Shown here piece by piece: positions 50,201 to 62,223 of a stretch of DNA of 64,000 bases (position 1 is its first letter; the number at the start of each line of letters is the position of its first letter). The notes under the pieces were generated by a model. It saw only the letters and a program-made list of their open reading frames with translations. It was not told where the DNA came from and ran no database searches. This DNA is from Ooceraea biroi. Lineage: Eukaryota > Arthropoda > Insecta > Hymenoptera > Formicidae. A program made the translations under genes and the position numbers. The DNA is taken from positions 9,424,833 through 9,488,832 of the forward strand of contig NC_039513.1 in the NCBI RefSeq assembly GCF_003672135.1, given 5' to 3'.

Positions 50201-52673
50201 TTCTGCGATCTCGCCAGGGCACCAGCCAAAAAGTGCGCTTTCTAGTGCGCACGAGCATATGTTATAGTTCACTTGTAGATAATGCAACAATGTCTAAACT
50301 CTGAAATATTCCGTTCCGCGAACCCTACATAGTGCATTTATGATCAGCGATTCATGAAAGCCTGTTAAACGGTGACTCGCATTGGTGCAGATCACATTTA
50401 CTTTCATACGCCACTTACGCCTAAGAGCGAAAGCATTGGATTAATTAAGGCTAACTAAGCAAACGGGATTAATTAGGCAAGTCTGTGCAAGCTTCGAGTC
50501 CCGTAACTGCAATTTTCCTTTTGCCAAGCCTTTCCACATTTCTTTTTGTTTCCAAGTGCTAAGTACTCGTGTAATTGTGTACCGGAAGTTATACATTTAC
50601 TTATCAGTGATCGCATTTGATAAATATAATCATTATCAAGTAGCTATTCTTGATGACTTTAAACAGGATATCGTGCATGGTATTTGACACCACCGATTGC
50701 CGTATAATCTTCTCGTCTTTCAAGCAGGATAATGAAAATATAATCCTCTGCAATCATAATCCGCTTTAAGCATGATTGATCAGATAATGCGAACGCATTC
50801 AAGAAAATCGCGTAATAGATGCCGATACGCCGCTTCTGCGCTTGATTCGATTCAGACGATTGTATGTCGTCTCCTGGCATGACCCTCTCTCGTAAGATCC
50901 TCCTGCGTATAATAAGAAGTGTCGTAATAAACGTAGGTATCCCGTTACACCTTTGATGTACATCCCGCGACATTAAAAAAAAAGCTTATCGAGTGGGGAG
51001 AACGCGATGGTTACAGCGAGTTGAAAGTTGAAAGCGACAGTGGAAGATGCCGAGAGGCTCTCTCGTGCCATTCTTGAATCCAATTTCATTTTCATCCATG
51101 ATTTCTACAAGCCGGCAAAAATACCTCTCCATGTATCTCGATCCTTTATAAAAATCTCCGTAACATTTTATATTGACCTATGCATAATTATGATAAACTT
51201 TTAGCAAATCGTATACGTGTGTTGGCACGAAACTGGATATGCACAGGCTTCAGCATACAAATCGGCTGATTATGTCTCTCGATGTCTTTTAGCATCTGTG
51301 TGACGAATCGAATCGAGATATGAGTTCTACACATTAACGAACTATATATCGGCAGTCACTAAACTTGGGATTGCAAACGGCGATCTCTCATGCCTTTCAC
51401 TAGAAAAATTCTTCCGATATCGCGTTCCAATCGTCATTAAAACGCATGGAAATAAGAACCGACGAAGCAAGCCGATAAGCAAGGACGGTGCCGCTCGATC
51501 GATCGCAAGAAATTTGCGCTCTCGTGACACTGACGATACAGTCTCGAGGTCGAGTAATGCACTTCGCCGTGGCACCCGACGATTGTTCAATCGATCTTCC
51601 GGTGGCGTCCTTGCATGCTCGAAGGAGAACCGTTGGTCCATCCGGAACAGCTGCTCCCAGCTATCGACAGAACACTTAACAAGCCTCCTTTTTTTTATCT
51701 CAATGCTATTATTTTAACGGGTAATAAACCGCGTGGCACGTGCTTGCTCTCCGTTACCTGAGCCCGTAGTACCGTTAACCGTAGACAACTTGGGCTCTGC
51801 GGCACCTTCTCCAGGAGAAAAGCGATTGGAATGTACGTGGGTGACGTGACGAGGTGTGGCGCGTGCCTCAAGTAAAATGCAGTACTTGAGGATCTCGAGC
51901 TACTGATTCAGCGACAAATAAGCATCCGCTTCGCGAAGCTTCCATATTGGCTGGACGAGAAGTACGAATTGTAATTAATCAGGTCAAGTCAGTTGAACAT
52001 AATGAAATGCAAATGCGCTTTTTAATTGCTGCAGATTCCATCTTCCTGAATAGTTAGAAAGTCGTAAGAGAGAGAAGAGTTAATGAGATTGATCGGATGC
52101 CAGACTCGTTCAAGCAGATTTAGTAAAAAGACCCGGACCGGCCAGACTTTGGAACAATATCTAAGATTTATTTTCCATTAATTGAGTTTTCTCTTAGTAG
52201 ACCACCACAGGATTTTCCAAGTATTGGTCTGTCGTCCGCTGTAATTTATGTCTCGTTACGGTAAAGAGAGGAGAACGACGTACAGGCGCAATTATTCTTG
52301 TTGCTTCACGTAGGCACCGTTTACGATAAGCGGTGCCGCGATTCAACGGAACCGGAGTGAGAAGAAAATTCTGCTCGTCCAGGCGGAACGCTCGTGTAAT
52401 GCCGGTAGCTGAAACACGGTTTATTATTACGCGCTCTCTACCTGTCTTACGTCGGCTGTGTTACATTAATATCGCAGCAAAAGTAGCGGAACACGGTGAA
52501 CCGCAAAAAGCGGGCGTCGCCGGCGATGTCGTAAATTTACATCGCTTTTTTGTAAACCGTTGTTTTATCATCACTGTCCAGGTCGGGACATGAGTCTATC
52601 GGCATACTTGAGGCTATCTGCTCTTTTTTATCAATTTGCTCATGATTGATGCACTTAAACGAGGTAATAACAG

Positions 52674-52772
52674 CCTTCGATAGCTCAGTTGGTAGAGCGG
52701 TGGACTGTAGTTGTACAATTGTTTAAACAAATGGATATCCATAGGTCGCTGGTTCAAATCCGGCTCGAAGGA
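52674..52772 (+). tRNA. tRNA-Tyr: tRNA-Tyr (GTA), copy 1, with 26-nt intron
   Basis: Acceptor strands CCTTCGA and TCGAAGG pair, with discriminator A. The D arm is GCTCAGTTGGTAGAGC, the anticodon GTA is at 52707-52709, and the B box is GGTTCAAATCC. The intron 52711-52736 sits one base 3' of the anticodon as in other nuclear tRNA-Tyr genes. The mature RNA is 73 nt. A T-run follows as terminator. Confidence 0.97.
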
Positions 52773-52846
52773 AATTTTTCTCTTTAATTTCTTCTCTTCT
52801 GAATTCTTCTAATTAGTTAATTATATCTGAACGAATAAAATGCAAG

Positions 52847-52945
52847 CCTTCGATAGCTCAGTTGGTAGAGCGGTGGACTGTAGTTGTACAATTGTTTAAA
52901 CAAATGGACATCCATAGGTCGCTGGTTCAAATCCGGCTCGAAGGA
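52847..52945 (+). tRNA. tRNA-Tyr: tRNA-Tyr (GTA), copy 2, with 26-nt intron
   Basis: The mature part is the same as copy 1. The intron is 52884-52909 and differs from copy 1 by one base near its 3' end. A six-T terminator follows. It is the second unit of a tandem array with a period of about 173 bp. Confidence 0.97.
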
Positions 52946-53020
52946 AATTTTTTCTCTTTAATTTCTTCTCTTCTGAATTCTTCTAATTAGTTAATTATAT
53001 CTGAACGAATAAAATGCAAG

Positions 53021-53119
53021 CCTTCGATAGCTCAGTTGGTAGAGCGGTAGACTGTAGTTGTACAATAATATAAACAAATGGATATCCATAGGTCGCTGGT
53101 TCAAATCCGGCTCGAAGGA
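53021..53119 (+). tRNA. tRNA-Tyr: tRNA-Tyr (GTA), copy 3, with anticodon-stem change
   Basis: As copies 1 and 2, but with G to A at tRNA position 29 (GGTAGACTGTAG instead of GGTGGACTGTAG), which turns a G-C pair of the anticodon stem into A-C. The intron 53058-53083 also differs in its middle. It may be less stable or non-functional; the A and B boxes are intact. Confidence 0.9.
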
Positions 53120-53193
53120 AATTTTTTAATTTCTTCTTCTGAATTATTTTACAATTTAAATGGTTAATTATATCTGAGCGAATGAAATGCAAG

Positions 53194-53285
53194 CCTTCGA
53201 TAGCTCAGTTGGTAGAGCGGTGGACTGTAGTTGTACAATTATTTAAACAAATTGACATCTATAGGTCACTGGTTCAAATCCAACA
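53194..53285 (+). pseudogene. tRNA-Tyr copy 4, 3' acceptor strand lost
   Basis: The 5' half, anticodon and an intron of the copy 1 type are present. The sequence after GGTTCAAATCC turns into AACAGAAAATTG, so the GGCTCGAAGGA end is missing and no acceptor stem can form. Further changes lie in the anticodon stem (ATCTATAGG) and T arm (GTCACTGG). Confidence 0.9.
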
Positions 53286-53596
53286 GAAAATTGTTTGTTA
53301 CCTTGTTATAAATCTAAATAATTTTTTAAAATAATTTACTCGACTGCAGACATGGATTATAACAAATTAGATAAATTCTTCATTACAATAATATATGATT
53401 CGAATCTGGCTTAGAAATTTTTTTCAGAAATATCGATTTCCATCTTTAATCTTTTTTTCAGTCACATTATGCATTTGTAGTAAAATGTGTTTGAAAATTA
53501 TGACTTATGTATTAAATGTAGAATTTTTCACTACTTTATTTTGCTCTAAATATTATTGTGCCATCAGACTTTTATTTAAGAAAATTAAGTCCGTAC

Positions 53597-53693
53597 CCTT
53601 CGATAGCTCAGTTGGTAGAGCGGTGGACTGTAGTTGATCGCGTGTTCCAAAATAGCCATCCATAGGTCGCTGGTTCAAATCCGGCTCGAAGGA
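53597..53693 (+). tRNA. tRNA-Tyr: tRNA-Tyr (GTA), copy 5, with different 24-nt intron
   Basis: The mature part is the same as copy 1. The intron 53634-53657 (TTGATCGCGTG...) is unrelated to that of copies 1-4, and the flanks are also different. A seven-T run follows. Confidence 0.97.
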
Positions 53694-53982
53694 ATTTTTT
53701 TCTTGTTCTCGTTTAATTTTTAAAATACCGCTAATAATAAAATATGTTGCGCATTAATACTGATCTTTCTGGAAACAAATATTTTCCTATTCTTTAAAGC
53801 AATAAATATCATTTTAAAAAACCTATATATTGTTAATTCAAATTCACTTTGGAAAATATTTTATCTCTTTCAATATTATTTTATTCTAAACTTCTCTAAC
53901 ATAGCATATAATTTTTGTATTACAATAAATGTAAACGATATTTCAATAGATATATACAATTTAAGCAACCTTGGTCATCAAA

Positions 53983-54083
53983 CCTTCGATAGCTCAGTTG
54001 GTAGAGCGGTGGACTGTAGAGGTTGAGTAGAGCTACGTGCAGCAGGCATCCATAGGTCGCTGGTTCAAATCCGGCTCGAAGGA
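53983..54083 (+). tRNA. tRNA-Tyr: tRNA-Tyr (GTA), copy 6, with different 28-nt intron
   Basis: The mature part is the same as copy 1. The intron 54020-54047 (AGGTTGAGTAG...) is of a third type. Terminator T-run close downstream. Confidence 0.97.
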
Positions 54084-55378
54084 CTCTCTTTTTTTCGTCA
54101 TTAAAATAATATAATTTACCTCAATTTTTCAAAATAGCAACCTAACAATTTCATATCAAACAAAATCTATATTTTACATAATAATTTTATGTTAATTTAA
54201 ATAAAAAATAAGATATATTTTATTCCATGTGCTTTGTATAATAAAATTGACAGGCTAACTCCATGTGTTTACTCATGTCAATAATATCTATTACGTTTAA
54301 CGGAATTTATTTCTACATTATCCATTACATTATACGATATTCATCAGCATTGAAATGAAGCATTATGAGAATTTCTCCAATCTCCAACTTCGACGAGCAA
54401 GGAGAACTTCAATTTACGACACAGAGATAGGCCGGTACGATGTTTATCTGCATATTCCGATTGAAAACAAGTCGTGGCAAACAGATAGACAAATATCTGG
54501 CCGCATTACTCGCCTTCCGTCACCTACTGACCTAATAGGAGTCAATTTCACCGATTCACCGTTTCTTATTCATTCGGTTCGTATCGAGGCACGCCATCAC
54601 CGGCCGTCGACCAGAAAGTGCAACGGCAGTTATTAAATATTCCATTATCGGTATTTTTACACTTGCGAGCGGCTTAACACCTTGCGCTTCGTTCAGCCGG
54701 GATCAGCTATACGCTGGAAGCGCACCAGACAGCGTTGCAGCTTTCGAAATTGCATCCCTAGCTTAATTCGTTCTCTCCGTCGAAACGTACCCATACAGCA
54801 CGAAAACATTTCAGAAATATTTCAGAAGTATTTCATCTGACAGATGAAAGCATCTCATAAACATTGCAAAATGTTTCTGCAACAGTTATGAGACAACTCC
54901 GGAATAGCAAAATGTCCGCGACACTTGCATTCAAAACCTTAACCAGAAAGGGTGCTGAAAGGTATAGATCAATCTGCAACCTTTCTGAAATATTGTCGAA
55001 AGATTATTAAAATAGCTGAAATCTTTTTGATATATTACTAAAGGTTAATTGAAATAATTTTCAAACTTTCCTATGATGTTGCACACAAATTACAAAGCTC
55101 TTATTAAAATAAATTGAAAATACTTCAGAAATTATATTTAAATTTATTATACGAGTATTCAGAAGATTGCAAATACTAAAAAGTTATAATAAAAATTATA
55201 TATAAAATGTATTTATTATTTTTATTGTACGTTTTTATTTAATATTTGCAATCTAATTAATATAATAAATATGATTTCTGAAATATGCTTAATGAAAAAA
55301 ATACATAATATATATAAGATGTATATAGTTATGCATATATATCTATATATATAAGATATATAGATATACACATACATA

Positions 55379-55629
55379 GCTAAACCAAGTATTCACCAAG
55401 TTTCCCTTTAAAAGGCGTGAATTGTTGGCACATTGACAAAGAGCCGTTCTTATATTATATATTTTCCTTTTTCTTCCTCCAAATAGTTGATTAAACGGAA
55501 AGAATTATATAGATATATAATTCTCTGTTCAACCAACACTTATATTTGAAAGAAAAAAAGGATACGTGAAGATAATGCATTTTTTTGTCAACTGGTTAGC
55601 TTCATTAAAGATCGAATACTTGGTCTAGG
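55379..55629. repeat. Imperfect foldback repeat, about 250 bp
   Basis: The outer ends ACCAAGTATTC (left) and GAATACTTGGT (right) are inverted copies. The inner part AAAGAATTATAT/ATATAATTCTCT forms the centre near 55510. The arms are diverged but alignable, with AGTTGATTAAAC against the reverse of TTCAACCAAC. Probably an old miniature inverted-repeat element. Confidence 0.65.
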
Positions 55630-55639
55630 TATATATATA

Positions 55640-55966
55640 TGCAACATTTCTAAAAGGATTCCGCAATGTGTCATATGAAATGTTGCAACAGAAATGTTTC
55701 TAAAACCTACCACATGCAATAAATTTGAAAAAAATGTGAATATTATAAAAAGTAAAATTATATATATATATATTTTATATACATATATTTATTATATATA
55801 TATTTATTTTATATATATATATTTTATAATTATATATATATATATATAATTTTACTTTTTACAATATTCACATTTTTTCAAATTTATTGCATGTGGTAGG
55901 TTTTAGAAACATTTCTGTTGCAACATTTCATATGACATATTGCGGAATCCTTTTAGAAATGTTGCA
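55640..55966. repeat. Near-perfect foldback repeat, 327 bp
   Basis: The left arm TGCAACATTTCTAAAAGGAT (from 55640) continues for about 115 nt and is matched almost base for base by the reverse complement of the right arm ending at 55966. The centre is a long AT run (about 55760-55850). TA flanks both ends, which would fit a Tc1/mariner-type target duplication, although the left TA lies in a TA-rich run. Confidence 0.88.
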
Positions 55967-56715
55967 TACGAAATGTGAAATCTTGAAATGATTTTAAAAC
56001 CTTCCTGAAAGCTTTCTGTATTAATCGGTGCCGTATTATTAATGTACGACTTTGCAGAACCTTCGCAATTGCACGGCCGAGTATTGGCGTGTATGTACGT
56101 CGTCTCAAGCCGAAACTATCTCTTTTCAGCATGTCATTAATACAGAAACGTAATTAAGTCGAAATACAAATTGTCGAGAATACAAACAGTTTTTACTTAA
56201 AACCCAATTGATTGACATTATTGTGCAAAATTACACATCGGTTTGATCGGTTGATCTAAAATTACTTTACGACTGGTTTTACTTAGAACGTGTAAAAGTT
56301 TTAAAATTCAATTAGGTTTCAAAACGGTTTCAAATGGTTCCGAGCGCACGGATACCACACGTAGCTTGTGTGCGTCATGTCATCCCCACCACGTGCTACC
56401 AAATGCGATCAGCGCCACCGGAATCTGGCATCTCTGGTGGCAGCACGATAGTTGCGTGAGCAGATTCGCCATGAATCATAAATACTTAAGATCTATATTA
56501 AATCGCGATCTCGATCGCGATTGGTCGCGATAACAGCGGAAGAACAATGGCAGAAGAAAGCAAGCGTGCGTACGTGCGACTCTGTTTAGTGTGACTCTGG
56601 CATCTTTATAAAGGTTTTCCTAGGTCAGTTTTCTAAAATTTCTTGTTGCTCTGCTCGCGTTACAGTTGGAAATCAGTATACACAAGCGTGCACATAAACG
56701 CGCTATACTACAAAG

Positions 56716-57990
56716 ATGTCGTTTCCCTGCTTTGACTGGCAGACCAGCAAGGAGAAGCTTTCTGAACGCGGCGAATATCTGTTCGACACTGGATTATGGT
56801 CCGACTGTAAGTTCATCGTGGGACAAGAGCCAGAGCAGCGGATCTTCAACGGCCACAAGTTGTTTCTGGCAATGTCCAGTCCAATCTTCGAAACCATGTT
56901 CTTTGGTAGCACGGCAGAGAAGGACGATCCAATACCAATAAGGGATGTTCAGTCTGAAGCGTTCAAAATCTTATTACAGTATATATACACAGAAAAAGCG
57001 GAATTTACTTCTTTCAAGTTGGTATGCGAGTTGTATTACTGCGCTAATAGATACATGTTGCCATCTTTGGTGAGGCAATGCACAGAATATTTGTGCACCA
57101 ATCTCTCACCAAAGGGAGCGTGCAGGGCGTACGAACTTGCCAAGCTCTTTGAGAAATGTGAGCTAATGGACGACTGTTTAGACATCATATGTACAATGAC
57201 CAGCGAAGTATTGAATGAATCTAGTTGGAAGGACATAGGACTGGCAACACTGCTCACAGTTTTGGATCAGGAGGATTTGGAGATCAGTTCGGAGATAGAA
57301 TTATTCATCGCTGTAGAAAAATGGGCCAAGTCAGAATGTTGTAGAAAATTGATTGATCCAACAAACAGAGAAAACTTGAGATCTGTTATTGGAGATGCAT
57401 TCTCAAAGATAAGATTTTTGAGCTTGACTCCGCAGGAATTTGCTACGGGTCCTGCTGTGTCTCCCATGTTTTCACAAGATGAGGCTTTTGCCATATTGCT
57501 GAACATATGTACTGATGACAAAACGCTTGTACTTGTACCCGAAGATTTTTGTACTATTTCATACAGTAGAACAAACCTAAAGAATAAAACTTTACAAACC
57601 TCATCAACTTCAAACCTAAAGAATACAACTTTACAAACCTCATCAACTTCTAGCCAACAACATGTAAGTTATTACGTTACTTGTTATCATATTGTAGTAA
57701 ACTTTATCTTACAAAACGGTTAATTTAAAATAAGAAATAATGTTCAGTAGATAGATTTACCGTGACAAATTAACATTTTATAAAGGAAAATTTAATACAT
57801 TAAACATTTATGATTAAAAATTCCCCATTCTAATAAATGGTGGATTTAATTTTCTTTATTTTTCCAAGAATGATGTGGTGCCAATGTGCATTATAGCATT
57901 TGTCTATTTTTCTGATTGGATCCATTTTTTTTCTTTTAGATACCACCTAGGGCAGAACAAGATTTGTTTGGCATTCGTTATAAATACTGA
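56716..57990 (+). CDS. BTB-BACK protein, BTBD2/3/6-like without PHR domain
   Basis: Probable substrate adaptor for Cullin-3 ubiquitin ligase. Two exons: 56716-57663 and 57940-57990, GT/AG, 332 residues. The BTB domain is about residues 21-128, with WSDCKFIVG, NGHKLFLAMSSPIFETMFFG and the ALQYIY-type helix (FKILLQYIYTEKAEF). The BACK domain follows at about 130-245. BTBD1/2/3/6 proteins normally continue into a C-terminal PHR domain. Here the BACK region is followed only by a short Thr/Ser-rich tail with a 13-residue tandem repeat and the last exon's IPPRAEQDLFGIRYKY. The start context CAAAGATGTC is good. It is a short family member, perhaps a lineage-specific duplicate. No other exon was seen downstream. 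Confidence 0.88.
57574..57651 (+). repeat. In-frame 39-bp tandem repeat, two copies
   Basis: 57574-57612 and 57613-57651 differ at two positions and encode NLKNKTLQTSSTS and NLKNTTLQTSSTS in the tail of the BTB protein. Confidence 0.95.
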
Positions 57991-60900
57991 AGACTATTCT
58001 TAAGGAAGACTGAAGACTGATTCTTAAGGAGGTTATTAATTGATCTATTTCAGAAACATAAGGTTTGTCTATCGGAATGTACTTAGTTCCTGTATAATTT
58101 CTCTATAATTTCCTATATAAAGACACATATCTATAATGAATATATCTTCCTTGTCATTATTTTGTGTAAAAATTAACACGATAGTTTTCACTCTCTATGT
58201 TAAATCTTCTTCCTCTTAAATATTTAATTGTACATAGCGGTAATTATACTCAATCTCTTATTACAAGAATGTTATATCTGTCGAGCAGTTTTATCGTGTT
58301 GGCGTGATATTTAATAAGCCTGGAAAAAATGTTGTGCTAATATCTACGGGGCAGTCCAGTCCCGCCGCTTGTGCGTTGCCTCGCGCGTGCACTTGGCGCG
58401 AGACACCAGCGTGTCTCTTGATCCGGTACGCGCACGCACTTAATACCGGGTGCCGCGCGTGATACGTGATCCCAGCATCCGGATGGTGCCGTTAGGCGTG
58501 TTTCGTCTTTAAACAGAAACGGCCTTGCCGCGGCTCCGCGAGAGATACGCAGCTTTCTCTACTTTCGCTTACGCGAGATCTTCAGGTTGTCGCTGTTTAG
58601 TGCGTATTTTATTGGCATCGGCACGGGAGACGATGCATTCCACGGGAGGTGAGAAAGAAGTTCGTCCTACCCGGTGTATGCGATGCATCCGCGTCGTCTT
58701 TCACATTCGAAAATCATAAGCTCATGAATTTTCATCAGCTCGCGGTTTATTAACAACAATTAGCGGCTTATAAATAATTTAATGTAGAAATGGAGATGTT
58801 GAGGCTGATTAGAGAGGGAGATTAATCCACATAATTGGATGTAATAATAAGTGGTATATTAATTATAATAAGAAGATCAAGAACGGATCCAGGTCAAGAT
58901 AAATCTAATATACTTTGTCAAACGTAAATCATAATTGCAGCTATATTTCAGGCAGTCTGTCATATGAGCTTTTTTCTATAGAAATTACCAAACCGATGCC
59001 TGACACCGAAAAATGCTGAACGAGCTGAGATGAGCGCCGTCAGGCTGCAGGTGCTACTTTAAGAATGCCACCTTCGTCGTTGCGAAATCTATTGGCGTAC
59101 CTTCTACGGATAAGTGGGATCCGATCGTGGGTGCACCTCCAGGGGCTCGCGTGACGCGGGGAAATTATCTAACAAAGAGTTTATACCGCGAGATTAAAAG
59201 TGCAGACAAACGCCTGCAACCGTTCGCGAGTAGGCATTTGAATAATGAGGGAAGAGTAACGCGCGAGGCCGCGCGCGCTCACGGTTGCCACAGCGTGTCC
59301 CGCGAAAGCGTGTACGGGTTTACGGTGTACAAATCTATCCCGCGTGTAATACAAGACCGCTGGGGACGGTCGGCACGATCAAATACACACGGTCAATTTT
59401 ATCCACAGTCCCTCGGTTTACGATCCCGCGGTCATGATTGAGGAACCTGTTGCTCGCTCGCTGGGAGTCCCCCGGCAGGATCGACGGCAGCAGAATCCTC
59501 CTAACACCGATTAGTGTCCCGACGCGCGTAAAGGACACTTAAACGACGATGAAAGAAGAGGCTGCATCGGAATGCAATCGCCGCTGTCGCCAGTCGGCGG
59601 CCGGTTGGTATTTCACGAGAAGATTACCATTATTTTTCTCTTATTCCCGCGTTCGTCCTTTCCTTTCTTTCGCCTCGGTTCGCCGGGAATAACGGCGAGA
59701 CGGCGGTATGCAAACGTCCCATATTGTCGCGGTGCTGCACGTTTGTAGTCTTCGACGTCCGACATGGGCAGCGCGATGCCGCTAATCCGCTTAATTAGCA
59801 AGGCAAACTTGGTAAGCGGTATAAAGAGCCAACCGACGCGCGAGCCATTGTAATGCTCGTGATGAGCTCGCCTCCGCTTTATCGCGACTTAATTCGAAGT
59901 CTGCACGAACGGAAGCTTGCGTGCTACGCCGTTTCCCTTTTTCGAGATTTATTATTATCTGTTGCGCCTCTCTCTCAAGTTATCACAAGAAACTCCTCTC
60001 CAAGAAACTCTTCTGTTGTAATCGATCTGCAAACTCCCCTTAATTGGAATCGCTGATAACGAGAGAACTTAAAGCACCATTAAGAGTTTGACAATATCTC
60101 GGAATATTACAAATCATTGTCACTCGTGATGAAATTGATCTGAAGCTAATTAGCGTCTGAGTAATATCGAAACATAACATAAATCGATATAATGATACGG
60201 AGGATCTCTCGGCCGCCATCGCCGCTCTCGAAATTCGGGGCACTTTCTTGTGCGTTTTCTCGAGCAGCGTGGGTCGGATCGGGTCGTCCTTAATTTGTCG
60301 CGTCATCGATGCCCACGGTATCGTGAATCGAATTCGGATCAAGGCCGCGACGGGGCGGCAGCCGAGACAGGCGTGCAGGATTTTCAGAGCAATTACGAAA
60401 CCGGAACGAGCTTTCCGTGGTGGTGTTAACATAAATCGGGCGCGGTCCTCGCGATGTGCGTACATGCGCCTGCACACGCATTGTGATTGCAGCAGCGAGG
60501 CGGCTTTTAACGGCCGTCAGATGCAAGTCGGTCGAGAAAACGTCGAATCGTGTTCTTGCAAAGGAGATGAAACAGAGAGAGGGAAACGCACGCAGAGAAA
60601 GAGGGAGAGAGAGAAAGAGAGGGTCCGGCCGGCGAGAGGCGAACCACGCGTGTTCACGATTCACGAACGAGATTTTTCTCCGGCGCTGTAAAGGCGTGCG
60701 CACGGTAGCGGATACCTTCTCCGCGACGTGTCCGCATCGCGCGATTTTAATGAGGAACATTAATTCTGATTAACTTGGAACAGCTTTGATACTTTGCGGG
60801 AGCGGTCGGCGCGCGGTCCATACCGCCCGGCGTAATGCCAAGATTAATGAACGAATAAATCCCGGTGTACACCCGCGCTTTCATCCGCTCTCTTACGCCT

Positions 60901-62223
60901 TAGAAACGAATTTTCCCCCCGGAATGGCGGTCAAGTTTGCGGGACCTAAACGTGCCCCACTTTCCATTCCATTATCGAATACCGGTCGTAATGAATAATA
61001 CGATGAGCGCGCCAGGGGAGAAAGAGAGAAAGAAAACACATGTCCGTTCGTTTGTGTGTGTGTGAGAGAGATTTCTCAGAATCTTTTATTCAAAAGTTCG
61101 TCGAGAACGCTATGTGTTGATATCACTTACTTTTACAAATATTATACATGTACAATATATTTATAATTTTCATATATATATATAAATTTATATATATATT
61201 TATTTATATAAATCGGCGAACCCTTAAAAAAAATAAGGGCGCACCTCGAATCGGGGAACAATCGATTTGGCGGTCTTCGGGGATTACTTCTGGGGAGAGC
61301 TCGACGGGAGAAGAGCGCACTTGCTGATAGATCGGTATCGGTCGTCGTGATTTTCGACCGGTGCAACGAAGGTGCAAGAGAGCGAGAGGGAGGGATACGG
61401 TTATATTACACATGGAATCCCACTCGCGAACCGCCGCCATCAAAAGATCCGCGATTTCTCCTCGTGGGATCGGGTGGGGCGCGACATTTTGCTTTACTTT
61501 TGCCGGGTTCGATTGGAATGCGCGTGACTCTCGTCATCGTCACCGTCGTCACAATGATCGACGCGGCCGTCGTTGCCACCTCGAGGACTTCGAGGACGCC
61601 GCCTTCGGGAGTCTATCACAGATTGCTGGTGCATGGTGAACGTTTAGCTTGAACTATGTCAGCTGATAACGAGGTACGCGCGAGGGAGAAAGATAATTTT
61701 TGCGAATTCCCCGAATAATGCGAGTGACACTTTTTTCTGTAGCGTGGAATGCGAATTTCGGATGCAATCTCGATAAAGCCGAACGTCAATTTAATTCTTG
61801 AAGGGACAATTCTGTGAATGCGAAGCGGGTAGTGAGCTTCATTCCGTTCCCACTGGTCCTTAGTCCACTTAGACTCCGTAGTTCTAACTGAACAGAACTA
61901 ATCATCACAGACACGTCGTTCTCAACGATAAAACATTGCGAAACATTGGCAACTAAAGTGGTCACCGGAGTCTAATGGGCTAACGACGACCTTTCTCCTC
62001 TTTTATCCCATGTGCCCCATCGTCGTAGTCGCCGTTGCTCTCGAAAGCCTCGAGGATACTCGGCTGACGCGTCGGTCCGGGCGGTGCCCGGCGCGATGTT
62101 GGACCGCGAGGACTCGCGACGCGCTTTCAAGTCGAGATTCCGGATGGAAAGGATCGGCAGAACCGAGGAGAAAGGAGAGGGATGGATTTGACTTAGACGA
62201 GAAGGAGGATCGCGCGCGGCAAC
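57991..62223. other. Intergenic DNA downstream of the BTB gene and serpentine
   Basis: Holds the 3' regions of both genes. AATAAA motifs on the minus strand near 61085 and 61199 could serve serpentine. Simple repeats: a GA-rich stretch at about 60595-60622, TG then GA near 61055-61070, and a TA-rich run at about 61160-61210. No exon recognised. Confidence 0.55.

Larger units (their letters stand above)
39944..52673. other. Gene-poor interval upstream of vermiform
   Basis: The first kilobase is the vermiform upstream region and has a CT-rich stretch at about 40172-40200. (CA)n lies at 44186-44203. GAT-rich low-complexity DNA lies near 45319-45360. No exon or RNA gene was recognised in the rest. 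The longest open frame (44822-45487, minus) has low-complexity serine-rich content and no domain. Confidence 0.55.
52674..53285 (+). repeat. Tandem array of tRNA-Tyr units, period about 173 bp
   Basis: Copies 1-4 start at 52674, 52847, 53021 and 53194, spaced 173, 174 and 173 bp. The spacers are also alike (TTCTTCTCTTCTGAATTCTT and TTAATTATATCTGA(A/G)CGAAT blocks), so whole units were duplicated, not only the tRNAs. Confidence 0.93.
54084..56715. other. AT-rich interval between the tRNA cluster and the BTB gene
   Basis: Holds two adjacent foldback repeats (55379-55629 and 55640-55966). The BTB gene probably has a 5' untranslated exon here: an acceptor GCGTTACAG ends near 56665, about 50 nt before the start codon. 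A self-complementary TCGCGATCTCGATCGCGA lies near 56503-56520. Confidence 0.6.

Noticed and set aside
54355..54636. 93-codon plus-strand frame after the tRNA cluster
   Set aside because: No homology recognised, no splice support, and weak start context.
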